From contig NC_088302.1 in the NCBI RefSeq assembly GCF_032854445.1, positions 24,627,788 to 24,691,787 on the forward strand: 64,000 bases of DNA, given 5' to 3'. A model generated the notes under the pieces. The model worked only from the letters and a program-made list of their open reading frames with translations. It was not told where the DNA came from and searched no databases. Below, one piece after another: positions 23,103 through 34,015 of this stretch. Source of the DNA: Liolophura sinensis (lineage: Eukaryota > Mollusca > Polyplacophora > Chitonida > Chitonidae). Position 1 is the first letter of the stretch, and each line of letters opens with the position of its first letter. The translations under genes and the position numbers were made by a program.

Positions 23103-23304
23103 CGTGAATAAAAACAGAGATTGGTGCGGTATATCATAGTCGTGCTATCCCCTAGGATCATTACAAAGTATCTCGTGTAGTACCCACAGGGTTCACAACT
23201 GCATAGCACCGTGCCACCACTAGCTGTCTGGCTCTGATATGGAATTGTCACAGATTTTTCAATCTTTGCCCTGCATTCTGGGCAGATCACTTCAGATCGA
23301 TGAC
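23103..23304 (-). CDS. Module U: intact 202-base internal exon with CPEC/CSCEPC cysteines
   Basis: Best-formed exon of the array. On the minus strand a strong acceptor (TTCACATTACCTACAG) is followed by 2 bases, 66 codons and 2 bases, then a CG/GTGATG donor. The frame reads HRSEVICPECRAKIEK, SVTIPYQS, ASGGTVLCSCEPCGYYTRYF, then LGDS, MIYRT and FYSR. The cysteine pattern is C-x2-C, then about 27 residues, then C-x-C-x2-C. This could bind a metal or form disulfides. The copy at 13.95-14.10 kb retains 91 percent of the 3' half, including the donor. I compared it mentally with IL-17 cystine-knot and RING-type spacings and it fits neither. Function unknown. Confidence 0.6.
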
Positions 23305-23319
23305 CTGTAGGTAATGTGA

Positions 23320-24480
23320 AGGCGACAAATTGTCGGGTTTCTGGAATCTTGTTTATTTTCCAATTTCATATCTTGTTAATCGTCAAATAATTGTCAGCCA
23401 CAAACACATCAGAGATTAGTCCTCAGTGACATTCGTCTAAAATCAGGCTTCATTTGTCACGTTATCATGTAATGTATAATCCCATACAATGTTCCATTAA
23501 CTGAATTACGCCGAGTCTTTATAGTTAATCGTATTATTCACTGGTATAGGGCTTAAGAAGGTTATCTCTTCGGTCGGTTTACAGCCTTATCGTCAGTAAT
23601 TCTAACGCTTGAAGAGGCCGGGTTGCCAATCATTATATCACACGTCCAGGTCCTTGTTGACCGTAAAGCTGACAGAACGTGCCTACGTGGATATCCCAAA
23701 TGCCAGCGAGTCACAAGTGTGATGGTGAGCTCTCGGTTCTGCAGTCCACTGCATTATAGCTCATGTACATGGTTTCAATACTATTTAACGGGGTGCTTTC
23801 TGAATCGAGTAGATGAGGATAAAAGAATTAGGCTCTGGGGCCGATTCCACAAAAATGGTTTTAACTTAAGTTGAAACCATGAAAACGGAATTTATTGGGT
23901 AGGTCTAACTTAAGACAAATCTCTACAATTTCAGCATTTTGGGTCATACGCTACACATTATATTAAACACTAAAAGTTTGATCAGTCAGTTGATCAGAAA
24001 CAGCTTTGTGGAATAGCACGCAAGATATAAAATAACTTTTGTAATCACGTGAGAACACAGATGGCACATCACAAATTCATACTGGCAAATCGACAAAACA
24101 ACAAACACAGGGGGTGAATGCACAAATTCATTTGTTCATAATTGTGCAGCATACCAGCAAATTAAAAAGATCGGCGTTTTACGCCTTCTGGTGAGGTAAA
24201 TCGTTCGTCCTTTATTAATGTTTCTCTGTGACGAAGAGCATGTGGTTTCGTCACGTAAGGTAACCGAAACATTGAAGATTTTGTTTTGTGTTATGCTATT
24301 ATGACCCCTAAATGTAGGTGGAAATGTTCTACTGTATTAAAAAGACGGCAAGTTGTGTTATGGGCAATAAGCACGAATAAGTCACATGCGTTTGGCAATG
24401 CGTTCCATTGACTGAAATATTACTGAAAGCAACTTTAAACCCAAAGTAAAGAAAGATAGAAAAAAGACAAAGCCATGAAA
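23320..24480. other. Spacer and start of copy III
   Basis: Bases 23630-23770 match 3820-3960 (TTGACCGTAAAGCTG word), the left edge of copy I, and mark the start of the next unit. The 83-codon plus frame at 23623-23874 is not kept in the other copy. The rest shows nothing recognisable. Confidence 0.45.
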
Positions 24481-24593
24481 GTAGGATTAACACCGCAGAT
24501 TAATTCTCATAGATAAGGTGTTAATCTAGTTATGCAAACGGGAGATCAGAATTTCACGTCAAAATTTAAGCGTATTTATTTATACAGACTTTA

Positions 24594-24763
24594 TTAAAAG
24601 CATCCCACAATAGACCTATATCGTGATTGTGTCTTCTTGACGCCAGCTACTATACCACAGACCAAAAGCTTGTGCCAAGATTGGGCTTGATGGTAACAGT
24701 CAGGAAAGAATTCGATAGTGCTTTGGCGTGGAGCTACAAAGAACGTTTTAGCGCCATCTTCTT
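24594..24763 (-). CDS. Module T, copy III: open exon-like frame
   Basis: Minus strand: ATTAATCCTTAG acceptor, 2 bases, then 56 codons to a stop. The frame starts EDGAKTFFVAPRQSTIEFF and continues DCYHQAQSW and LLVCGIVAG, with two cysteines. Copy I (3942-4195) is open too but its acceptor reads AC. Copy IV (30497-30657) keeps the acceptor and the TFFV word but has stops. The 2-base entry phase equals that of modules R, Q (copy I) and U, as expected for exons that splice together. A donor could lie before the stop (a GTCTGTGG follows a CTTTTG). Unknown family. Confidence 0.45.
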
Positions 24764-24769
24764 CTAAGG

Positions 24770-25950
24770 ATTAATCAAAGGCCTTATATTAAAAGCTTAC
24801 TGAAGCTAGTTGGTTAAAGGATGAGAACTGAAAAATTAACCATTAGGAATTAGGTCAGAGTCGATGCTAGCATCTTAAAGCGAACATAAAGTCTGCCACT
24901 ATATATACATAGAAAAAATGATACAGGGCACAGTTATCACAGAAAAATATGTAAAAAAATTCTATAAGTTTTGAAAACCAAGAAAATGAAGTTCAACATG
25001 GGGGATATGGCATTGATGGACTATTCACTCCGAGTAGCCATGTTGTAGAAGCCCTTATTAACTTGGCTAATCACTAGCGCTGAAAGCGTCACGTGATAAT
25101 TTGCTGTCACATCCAGAAAACTTATTAGCTCTCGATTGTCAGTGTGGTTTCTTATGGATAGACAGATTTCGAAGCAATATATTGCATTTTGGGATTTGTT
25201 TAAACTGGTGCATTTTGAACCACACATTTATGAGAAGGAAACTGAGAACGGCTGCCCGTGTCACAATGCGTATATGTTAGGCAGGATACTACTTTAACTT
25301 GAGCTGGCAAGAAAACCGCCTCTTGAGAGTCATTGTTGAAGAAAAATATCGTGACTTTGCATTATTTTTCCTTCGTTAACTCAGATTTATTAGGAAAATA
25401 TTTCCCCAAAATCTGAATGAAAGGGTCTGTTATCACCTAGAAGGTCCTGCTATGTTCGGTAAATTCCTTGAAATAAGTATAGCCAGCTTGGCCAAATGCT
25501 TACACCCATGCAGGACGAAGTGTGACGTTATAGATAGCTATAATATGGCAAAATAGCGTCACCAAATGAGTGGCTAGGTACTGACGATTGTTTGTTATTT
25601 ATTTTGTTCATAAGCTGTATAGAATTTTAGAAATATTTTTAGAACATTTCTGGTATACTGCTTTATTAATTAATTTAGTTTTAGTGGCTGACTTTCTGTT
25701 CACATTAAAGAAAAGCTGTGTTAGATACTGTCGTCCCCAAAGGAGTGTGTTCTGTTTGAAAAGCTTTGGAACATCCACAGTTTGTCAATGATATCCCAGA
25801 GTGCAGTAAATATCCATCAAACACAATGTTGTTTCAGGATTTTATTGATTTTTTTTTATTGTTTTACACCCAATTTTTCACTCACAGCATGTCAGCCAGT
25901 CTAATATGGATTGCGAATATAGAAGTTTCCGGCCTGGCCACCGTTGTGTT
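24770..25950. other. Inter-module DNA with one unsupported ORF
   Basis: A 68-codon ATG-initiated minus frame (25021-25227) and two short plus frames (25588-25791, 25766-25966) lie here. None is repeated in other copies, so they have no support beyond being open. A CTTTTTTTATTG/GTTTTACACCC stretch at 25850-25960 ends in a SINE family 1 tail remnant (GTGAAATATTCTTGAGT). Confidence 0.4.
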
Positions 25951-25965
25951 AGTGAAATATTCTTG

Positions 25966-26345
25966 AGTGAGTGAGTGAGTGCTTGGGGTTTAACGTCGTA
26001 CTCAACAATTTTTCAGTCATATGACGACGAAGGAATCATTAGGGTGCATGCACGTGTAATGTGCCTCCTTGTTGCAGGACGGATTTCCACCGCTCTTTTA
26101 TTTAGTGCTGCATCACTGAGACGACTTACCAAAGGCAAGTAAGCCGCCCCGCCCGAGCCATTATACTGATACAGGTCAACCAGTCGTTGCACTATCCCCT
26201 TCATGCTGAACGCCAAGCGAGGAAGTTACAACTTCCTCTTTTAAAGTCTTAGGTGTGACTCGACCAAGGACTACCGGTCCCGAAGCGGACGCTCTACCAA
26301 CTGAAAACAAGAGTCCCCTGGAGTAAAAATCAAGAGTAAAATCTG
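25966..26345 (+). mobile_element. SINE family 2 (GTGAGTGAGTGC type)
   Basis: Begins with (GTGA)n, GTGCTTGGGGTTTAACGTCG and TTTTTCAGTCATATGACGAC, continues with CGGATTTCCACCGCTCTTTT, and ends beyond GACGCTCTACCAACTGA, which reads as the reverse of a tRNA-like A-box. I know this sequence type as a dispersed repeat of molluscan genomes; the exact family name is not certain. An opposite-strand fragment lies at 29262-29393. Confidence 0.75.
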
Positions 26346-26770
26346 GTGTCTTGGGCATGCTTGGTCATGGGCATAACTACATGTAAATATGTTGGCAAAG
26401 AGGCCGTTATTCAAAGTGTACACGTTCATTTGTTAGATGTTAGCCAAATGATATTAAACCCAGCGTGTATTTTGAAAGCAACGATACATAAAATCATATA
26501 TACGATATCATAAAAAGGATTAACGAGTAAGGGTTACAAAGGTTTGAGGACAAAGGGCAACAAATATACGGAAACATGGAATTCCGTCCGCTTTTCCGAT
26601 AAGAAAAACGATTCCTTATCACATCCTTGCCGTTTAGAAGAACCTCAAGCATCGTTTTTGAACTTTTGTACGTAAGTTTTTAACCGCCAGTGTTCATTCA
26701 AGACCTTATTAATGCACTCCACCTAATGTTATGGTTGGATACAAGTCTGTATTTAGATCAGCTGCTTACT

Positions 26771-26926
26771 TTAGTGAGATCGCTCTTCGCCATTTCCATC
26801 GACTAAGGACACATTGCAGCTGAGCAATTTCTGGCACAGTCTTTCCGCCATGAATAATGGGTCACCCACAGGTGCTTTTCTCCCGTAAGGTGAAGGCGCG
26901 TTATTTCTCAATGAAATAATTTGTTC
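26771..26926 (-). CDS. Module S, copy III: intact putative terminal exon
   Basis: Minus strand: very good acceptor (CCACTTCTAGTTTCAG), then exactly 52 codons in phase 0 to a TAA. The frame begins EQIISLRNNAPSPYGRKAP, then GDPLFMAERLCQKLLSCNVS and VDGNGEERSH. Copy I is 45 codons with the same phase, acceptor and end, and copy IV (32420-32529) shows the same RK-V-D-L-A-L pattern after a 1-base deletion. Two cysteines 5 residues apart lie in an amphipathic, helix-like stretch. The stop could be the true end of a protein, or be used only if the exon is not spliced onward to module T. Family unknown. Confidence 0.55.
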   Translation of the reverse strand, partial: EQIISLRNNAPSPYGRKAPVGDPLFMAERLCQKLLSCNVSLVDGNGEERSH

Positions 26927-27089
26927 CTGAAACTAGAAGTGGCATTATTGCGAATCCATGTCTGGAGTTGTTATAGCTGATTGACTTTAGCCATATATTA
27001 TTCAAACTTCCAAACCTTGGCAGACACGAGTTATCAATGTCTAACGACGCGGTTTAATTAATTGTTCTCTCGTCTAGACAATAGTTCAT

Positions 27090-27235
27090 GGTAGGTGGAG
27101 AGGTTTTCCAGCAATCTGCGTTCTGGGTTTCCCCCTGGTTCTGTTCGATTCCACAATGCTGGCTGCTGTCGTGTAAATTAAATATTTTTGAGTAAGACGT
27201 AAAACACCAATCAAATAAGGAAATAAATAGCAAAA
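27090..27235 (+). repeat. SINE family 1, 5'-truncated
   Basis: Contains GGTTTCCCCCTGGTTCTGTT, AATGCTGGCTGCTGTCGTGT and the tail CACCAATCAAATAAGGAAATA. Head missing. Confidence 0.75.
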
Positions 27236-27544
27236 AAAAAAATGAATAGATAGACAAATATACCAGTATAAAACTAATTATGCCATGGTGCGTTTATTCG
27301 ACACGTAGTCTGCGTTTATAGGGGCAGGCGCGTTTCTGGTATACGAATGTCTGGTATACGAATGTATACCAGAATATCTATACGAATGTACGAATGTAGA
27401 TTCTACACTTCGTTGTCTCGGTTAGGAGAAAGTATACTTTGAAATGTGATGTACGACCCGTTTGATCCAGTGTTGGTCATTTTACGTCCTTTATTGTAAA
27501 AGATTTGAATGAAACAATGAACGTTTAAAGTTCAGAGCAGAGAA

Positions 27545-27613
27545 TTATATTTTCACATTTTTGGACAGTATCGCGATATAATTATACTGGACAATAAAAT
27601 GATCCAGCATATA
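27545..27613 (-). pseudogene. Module Q, copy III (early stop)
   Basis: Acceptor ACGTCCTCAG then YMLDHFIVQYNYIAILSK and a stop after 22 codons. Beyond the stop the sequence still aligns with 5213-5421 (a FSALN word matching ISALN). The first codons lost relative to copy I suggest a shifted acceptor. Likely inactive. Confidence 0.45.
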
Positions 27614-27970
27614 CTGAGGACGTTTAAATAGTTATTTTATTAAGTTGAATGGCATTCCACCGGTTTACCTTGCACACGTAACAAGGTGTTTGAATCTATG
27701 AGTAATGGAAACAAGTCAAATATAATGCAAATGACTACAACAACACCCCCACCCTCCCCATAACCAGGCGGTTCACAAACTTCATTACGTAAAAATGCGG
27801 TGGATTACAAAATGCCATCACATTTATTCTGAGCTTCTACAGTATGAAGAAAGTTATTGTCCTAACGACATTTGGGTAGTCAAATAGAAACTAAATTTAT
27901 GTCAGGATTATCTTCTTAGACAGGACACACTTTTATTCGTTCCGGGTTGCAGTTTCAAATGTAGCAAAGT

Positions 27971-28070
27971 GTAGCGGACTTTTCTGTTACTCGTATATGT
28001 GGGGAACCGGGAGTAATCAAAAGCGGATTTTTCTGTTCCTCATGTATGTGGAGAGCCGGGAGTAATCAAA
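27971..28070 (+). repeat. Direct duplication, ~46 bp x2
   Basis: GGGAACCGGGAGTAATCAAA and GAGAGCCGGGAGTAATCAAA end two adjacent copies, each preceded by a GCGGA-TTTTCTGTT word. Confidence 0.75.
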
Positions 28071-28079
28071 TCCTGTCAT

Positions 28080-29255
28080 ATAGCAACAGTCTCTAGTGAA
28101 TCTCCAACTGATCTCTGTAGACGAGCAAACTAATAGAAACCCTATGTCAGAAAAACTGAACTGAATCCGTAAATCGCGGTATGGTCTTGGCGATTTTATA
28201 ATCCAAGCGGTATGATTCTCCATCGATTACTCAAGATCTCCTGATAACTGGAGACACCGCTACATGAAGTCATGCTATTATGAAACACAACTCCAACATT
28301 CAACATATATATATTACTATGGCTGCTTGGTTTAGTTGATAAAGTGAAAGTACTCAACAGTTTTTGTTTCAGAGTCATGAGCGGTTCAGTTCTGTAAATC
28401 CCCTTATGTTTCAGTTTGTAGGCCAGAATCTCCTGTGAGGAAATCACAGTGTCAGTGTTCCATCCTAAACTGATGATTGTCCCTTACACACTGAGTCCAG
28501 CCTAGCAATATCCCAATGACTCAATGATCATTTGCAATTCCAAAATCCTAGCCTCGGTTCTGTTTTGATTTCACAACGAAATCAATCTCCAGAAGCTGAA
28601 TGGTCTCCAAACAACTCCTCAAAACTGAATGATCATCCGTTTCTAGTTCTGGATTTCCAAACTGAAGGAAGTGATTGCTAGTTTAGAACGTACATCTAGG
28701 CTTGCTAGGCCTTATGAAATTTCAATTCCCGTTGAATGTCAGAGTTTTGGTTCTTCACCTCCCCTGCGAGACATGATCTACCAGGATAAATGTCGTTAAC
28801 CCCTTTTATACCTTTCCAGGAGAACAGAGAGAGGTTTGATTGGCTGACACTAGAAAAAAAAACTCAAATCTGATTGGTCTATCTGGTGTGACGGGAACGC
28901 TGCTCGGATATTAATGGCTAAATCCCAGCAAGATTTTTAGCTTAGAGAATAAATATCCTATGTTCAGTTATGCTTCTAAATATTTCCCATTTCCAAGAAA
29001 ACTCTTCCTCGATATTTAAAGTTAATTTTAAGAGGGAAGGTGCTTGATGATGTTTCAAATTTCCCTCCTAAAAAGTGCAGCAAACAGACTTAGGACGGTT
29101 GTCAGTTGTGTCAGCGTGGCGGTTTACGACGTGAGAGTGACAAGATGAAAATATTAGCTCATTCCCAAGGAAAACTGTTCAATGATAGAAATATTTTACA
29201 CAAAAGGTAGAGTAAACTGTCAATAGTTCAATCAATCAATGAATTCCACAGCTCA
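28080..29255. other. Non-coding spacer in copy III
   Basis: Small open frames on the minus strand (28017-28223, 28196-28447) are not repeated elsewhere. Nothing else seen. Confidence 0.4.
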
Positions 29256-29261
29256 ACTAGA

Positions 29262-29393
29262 TAAAAAGAGCGGTGGAAATCCGTACTGCGACAAGGAGGC
29301 ACATTATATACACTATAAGGATTCCGTGCGTCGTCATATGACTGAAAAATTACGACGTTAAACCCCAAGCACTCACTCATTTACTCAGTGTGT
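29262..29393 (-). repeat. SINE family 2 fragment
   Basis: Reverse-oriented partial copy of the element at 25966-26345: GAGCGGTGGAAATCCGT, CGTCATATGACTGAAAAATT and GACGTTAAACCCCAAGCACT then CACTCATTTACTCA. Confidence 0.75.
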
Positions 29394-29694
29394 TCAACGG
29401 GACAACTTCTGTGTGATGGAGACGTTTCTTGTATTCTCAGTATTCACCAGTCATACTGGTGAAGTGGATCTCTCAATACAAGCTGTTTTGAATAATTAAC
29501 CTGATAACTCTCTCTTAAGTTTGCAAGACAGTTCTGCTTCTCCTTGCGCCTAAGTGTTATCTAATGCCTTAAGGCATAGGGTGTAAAGAAACACACGAGT
29601 CCACTTACGCCGTCATTGTTTAAACTAATTCTATCGAAATGTAAACCTGTATAAAAATGTTCTTAAATCCCCAATGTGATTAAGTTAAAATAAA

Positions 29695-29825
29695 TTATCT
29701 AAGAAGGAATCGTGACTTCCTGAAGTCTCGTTGAATGCTCATCTTTATCACCGGAGTCTCCTGTGGCTGTGGCCATGAAGGTGTCAACAAGTGCCGTAAA
29801 GAATTACCGAGGAACGGCAAGCATC
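29695..29825 (-). CDS. Module R, copy III: open exon-like frame
   Basis: Minus strand: acceptor CTAATTCCTCAG, 2 bases, 43 codons to a stop. Starts CLPFLGNSLRHLLTPSWPQP and QETPVIK. A GGTGAT donor-like site in CTCCGGTGATAAAG would end a shorter exon after the QET word, and the same site is present at 34.0 kb (ACGGTGATG). The segment is about 90 percent identical to copies II and IV while flanks are nearer 75-80 percent. The plus strand of the same segment is also open (SCGCGHEGVNKCRKELPRNG) in copies II and III, so strand assignment is the main doubt. Proline-rich, cysteine-poor; family unknown. Confidence 0.4.
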
Positions 29826-30089
29826 CTGAGGAATTAGAGACTCAGTGGATTATAAAGACTCTGTGGACATGATGTGATGCGCAAACTCACCTGTGGAGTA
29901 TAAAATGTGGAATTTTAAGGCGCGACAAGGTTGTCATAATGGACGTCGACTATCAATTATGAACTATGGATTTATTTGGTAATTTTCCTTATTTTCAAGG
30001 GCTTATTGGTCGTAGAGAAGGCTTGAAATTATTGTTGAGATTGTGGTTAAACCCCAAAAGCTGTACTTCAAAAAGATAAAGTGAAGATT

Positions 30090-30480
30090 CGTTAGTCATA
30101 GCTTTTACGAAGCAGTCGTAATTTCCGCCAGTGGTAACTTGTATGGCAACACAAGTTGAAGAGACACGTCACCATGCGTTTGACGTTGTGTTGCGATAAG
30201 AGAAAAAACTCATAGGATCCGTGTTTGATCTCTAAGCGTTAGCAGTAATATAAAGTAAGAAGAGTACGTTTTATGATGTATGCAAATATACATTTGTCGG
30301 AAACTCTTGTGATATGAGTATGGGAACATCGTGAGTAATATCTTCAGTCGGGTAATGCTTGTTGAGACGCTCAATGCATAGGATTAACATCACAAACTAA
30401 CCCCTAAGAACGAGGTATTGCTCTACTTCTTGTTATACAAAACGGTAAATTAGAATTTGACGTCAAAATGTATCAATTTA
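30090..30480. repeat. Junction between copies III and IV
   Basis: Bases 30100-30180 match 16890-16985 and 34125-34220, and 30250-30345 match 34640-34735, both downstream of module R in other copies. From 30370 the sequence instead matches 24480-24600, the region just before module T. The unit therefore restarts here, and Q', A, B and C are missing from copy III. Confidence 0.6.
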
Positions 30481-30496
30481 TACCGACGACATTAAA

Positions 30497-30657
30497 AACA
30501 TTCTACAATAGACCTCCATCGTGGTCGGGTCTCTTTGACGCCAACTACTGGATCACTGGTTAAAAGTTTCTGTCAATATTAGACTGGTAGCTTACGATCA
30601 GGAAAGAATGAGTTAGAGCTTTGGCGAAATTACAAAGAACGTCTAAACTCCAGCTTC
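30497..30657 (-). pseudogene. Module T, copy IV (stops)
   Basis: Keeps the acceptor (ATCTACACAG), an acidic start and TFFV, then has several stops. Aligns with 24594-24763 at roughly three quarters of bases. Confidence 0.5.
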
Positions 30658-30924
30658 CTGTGTAGATTTACCAAATATCTAATTTAATAAACCTACTGAA
30701 GCAAGTTTGTCGACTCGGTAAGCATCTATAAATTATCTTGTTTGGAATTCGGTCAGAATCTTTGTTAGCATTTTAAAGGAAATTTATAAACTTTCTTCGT
30801 CAAAGGATTCTGTTTGGAAAGCTTCTGTACATGCGTCTCAGCAGTAAAATCCCCATTTTCACACACAGAACTTTATTTCGTGATTTACGGTTTCTTTTAT
30901 TGTTGCTTTGCATCAAAAGTACCA

Positions 30925-31055
30925 AAATTCCAACCTGCTGATGGTTGTTGGCTTTCTTCTCACCATTATGCTGGCCCCTGTCATGTAAGTGGATTGCGGC
31001 GTAAAACAACAATCAAAAAATAAATAAATACATAAATAAATAATAAAAACAATAG
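30925..31055 (+). repeat. SINE family 1 fragment
   Basis: AACCTGCTGATGGTTGTTGG, ATTATGCTGGCCCCTGTCAT and an AATCAAAAAATAAATAAATA tail. Open frames on both strands here are SINE-derived. Confidence 0.7.
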
Positions 31056-31059
31056 GAAA

Positions 31060-32400
31060 GTTTCCTGAGTAAACCACCCAGCTTTGGTAGGTTGAACTGG
31101 CAAAAGTTTCCACTCATTAATGGGAAGTAAGTGGTCTTCAGCCAACGTCATGTAAGACTACATGTACACGAAAAAGTGTTGGGCGCTTATGGCTATCAGG
31201 GTGCAGGGAACAATGGGAGCACGTATTTCTGGAAAATTCATTTTCCCGGGAATGGCATTGAACTCAGTCACGTGTGAACACCTTAAATGTAAGTACCTTA
31301 ACCAATCGATTGAGTGGGAGGTGTGTTGTCCGAACGCACAAAAACTGGACTAGATTGGACAAAATGATCAATTATGAAAGCTATACGAAACCGAGTAGAT
31401 TATCAAGTATAGTAGTTAAAAGATGTGTTAGATCTCTGAAATAGTTTCATTGGGTACTGCACCTAATACTATTTTTTCAGACCAAATGGCTTAAGTATGT
31501 TACATGTAATACTTTAAATGAAAGAAATAAGCACTAAATGTTTCTTAACAGGCCTGAAAGTCATTTTTACTATAACAAAAACATCGGAGATGAGGCATGT
31601 AAGAGAATATCAGTGTAGTGAAAAAACTACAGCATATAGAGTAAAACCATACCAAGAAGGACAATGTAATTATTTGGAAATGGTCACAGGTAACCGATGA
31701 AATAAGGCTCTTGTCAGTTTACATTTCTCACGGGGTTATTCTAACTGATGAATGCTTAAAAGCAGTAACTTAAACTTTCCCAAACACCACGGTTCCAGCG
31801 GAATAAGGCAACAAAAGCTCAGTTGTAGTTACAATTTAATACTCTGCACTGGTCTCGAAACATAGCAATAAATAAAAACAAAAGTAATGTTTTGTCATTA
31901 TTTTATTACAATGTCACGTGGAAATAATGCAAGTAGTTTAAATGGTAAGTTTTACTTTTGAAATTTGATGTTTTCGACGTGCCATAACATTGAAGTATCT
32001 GTGTAAATATACTAGCAAAGCGACCGTTATTCAGTGTTAACATACTGATTTTGGCTATGTTAATGTTCCAAGTGACTTTGGAACCGACTTTTGCGTTAAA
32101 AAGAACAATGCAAATGTATCAAACATTAATCACTAGTAAGGCTAAACGTTTTGGAATTGGAAGGAATAGCAACTAATATACGAAAACATTGAATTCTGCT
32201 TGATTTTGCCCTAAGATAAATAGAATCCTTATTATGTGTCATTACAAACTGGAAGATCTTAAACGCTTTTGGAATTTAGAACGTATTTTTTTCGCGTTGT
32301 AATCAAGAGCTCATTAATTCAATATAACTAATGTAAATGGTTAGATAGAAGTCTGAAATGAGAGCGCCTACTGACCAGTAATATTGCTCTTTGCCCTTGC
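31060..32400. other. Inter-module DNA, copy IV
   Basis: Bases 31980-32390 match 26380-26780 in copy III in pieces (AAAGCGACCGTTATTCA versus AAAGAGGCCGTTATTCA). Short plus frames at 31162-31353 and 31518-31700 are unsupported. Confidence 0.45.
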
Positions 32401-32419
32401 CACGGACTAAGGACACATT

Positions 32420-32529
32420 TTAATTAAGGAATCTCCTGTGTAATACTTGCGCCACTGATAATTGATCATCCACAGTTACGTTTTTCCTGTCAGAAGAAGG
32501 AATTAAATGTCTCACTGAATTAATTGCCG
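32420..32529 (-). pseudogene. Module S, copy IV (1-base deletion)
   Basis: Acceptor GTCTGGTTTTAG present. A single-base deletion in the first codons shifts the frame, after which a frame matching the family pattern runs (RHLIPSSDRKNVTVDDQLSV) to a premature stop. Inactive unless the acceptor moved. Confidence 0.5.
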
Positions 32530-32809
32530 CTAAAACCAGACATGACATTATTGAGATTCCAGTTCTGGACTAGTCACAACTGATTGCCTTTGACCATAAG
32601 TTGATCCACTTTACAAACCTTGGCAGACAAAAGTTATCATCGTCCAATGACGCAGTTCAATTACTTATTTTTTCGTCCGGACGATAGCATTTTAGTCCAT
32701 GTACCAGGACGAAACCATTTGTGTTAACATGTGTTCATTAGGCATAATTTGCGGTTACAGAAGTAGTCGGACATCGATACCTCCTTGTCTGGGATACGTC
32801 GGCTGTGAA

Positions 32810-33050
32810 ATGTGATGTTCGACCTCTTTGATTCATTGTTGGTACAGTATACAGTATTCCATGCGGTTTCCATGCTTTGTTGAAGTATATATTTCATTCA
32901 AACCGAGAACACAAAGGTTCAGAGCAAAGAATTATTTTTCAGATTTGTTTTGACAATATTACGCAATCTTGGAATTGTACAATAAGGGATTATGAGGACG
33001 TTTTAATTGCCATTTTATTAAGTTGATTAGCATTTTAATGGATTACTTAG
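32810..33050 (-). pseudogene. Module Q, copy IV (degenerate)
   Basis: Aligns with 27430-27660 and 5240-5430 (landmark TGAAATGTGATGTTCGACC). No long frame remains. The LIVQF word and an ILSK word survive in one frame before stops. Confidence 0.45.
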
Positions 33051-33349
33051 GAATATTTGTTTCAATTAGCAAATGAAGCAAACCAGCCAAATATAATATA
33101 AAAGGCTGCAGCAAATTCAGGGAACGCCCACCAAACCTTCAAGGCAGGTCACACAGTTCTTGACTCATAAGTACACCTCTGCCAGGAAGTATTGTGATCC
33201 AACACGCGATCTGATTGGTCAAGGACTAGTCGTTTGATGTGAGACACACTGCTCGGTCAGTAATGGCAGCTCTAAAGCGTTTGATGTTGAGCATACAGGG
33301 AAAAAAATTGTGATTTTGACAAATGATTGTCACACCTTGGCATTATTTC

Positions 33350-33670
33350 AGCCATCCTCTGTCGAGCAAACAAGAAAGGAAATTACATGGATATAAAGAC
33401 TATTTTGGTATAATTCACTCAGTTCATTAAATATCAGCGTCTATAGAGCGTTATTTGCAAGACAAAATGAGCTCTCGCCTCGCTCACCAATGTTTGTATC
33501 TTTTAGTGCATATATATCAAAGATGCATTTAGACCAGACAAAATACTTTCAAATGTGGCGTTAAACCCAAACCATCCACACCTTTGAAGTGGCACTTACA
33601 TATTTAGCAACCAATCCCATATTTTGTATGATCTACGGTAGTTTCTGTGTAGAGTGTGTACACCTGGGCA
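33350..33670. repeat. Block preceding module R, copy IV
   Basis: Matches 14390-14650 as described there. Non-coding. Confidence 0.6.
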
Positions 33671-33839
33671 GCTTTTCTTAGGTCAGTGTGTTGGAAAATA
33701 CAGGGGTTTCTTGTCAAACTGATGAAATCCATCTGTCACTACAAGCTGTTTTAAATAATTAACCTGTTGGCAAGTGTTATCCAATGCCCTAAGGCATAGA
33801 GAGTAAAGAAACACACTAGATCATTGATTTCGTCTTCGT

Positions 33840-34015
33840 TTAATCTAATTCTAACGTAAATCTATAGAAATAAACTCCTAAAAGCCTAAATCCCAATGTG
33901 ATTAAGTTAACAAAAAATAGCTGAATGTTCACCTTTATCATCACCGTTTCCTGTGGCTGTGGCAACGAAGATGTCAACAAGTGCCGTAAAGAATTACAGA
34001 GAAACGGCAAGCGTC
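33840..34015 (-). CDS. Module R, copy IV: longest open version
   Basis: Minus strand: acceptor GTCTAATTCCTCAG, 2 bases, 58 codons to a TAA. It begins RLPFLCNSLRHLLTSSLPQP and QETVMIK, then runs into a hydrophobic stretch (LFFVNLITLGFRLLGVYFY) that could be membrane-spanning or simply intron read-through. A GTGATG donor after QET would end the exon earlier. Compared with copy III the changes include several synonymous ones (TTC/TTT, TCA/TCG, GAG/GAA). Function unknown. Confidence 0.4.

Noticed and set aside
23103-23304. IL-17-like or RING/zinc-ribbon identity for module U
   Set aside because: The C-x2-C and C-x-C-x2-C spacing and the lack of other family hallmarks fit neither. Naming it would be guesswork.
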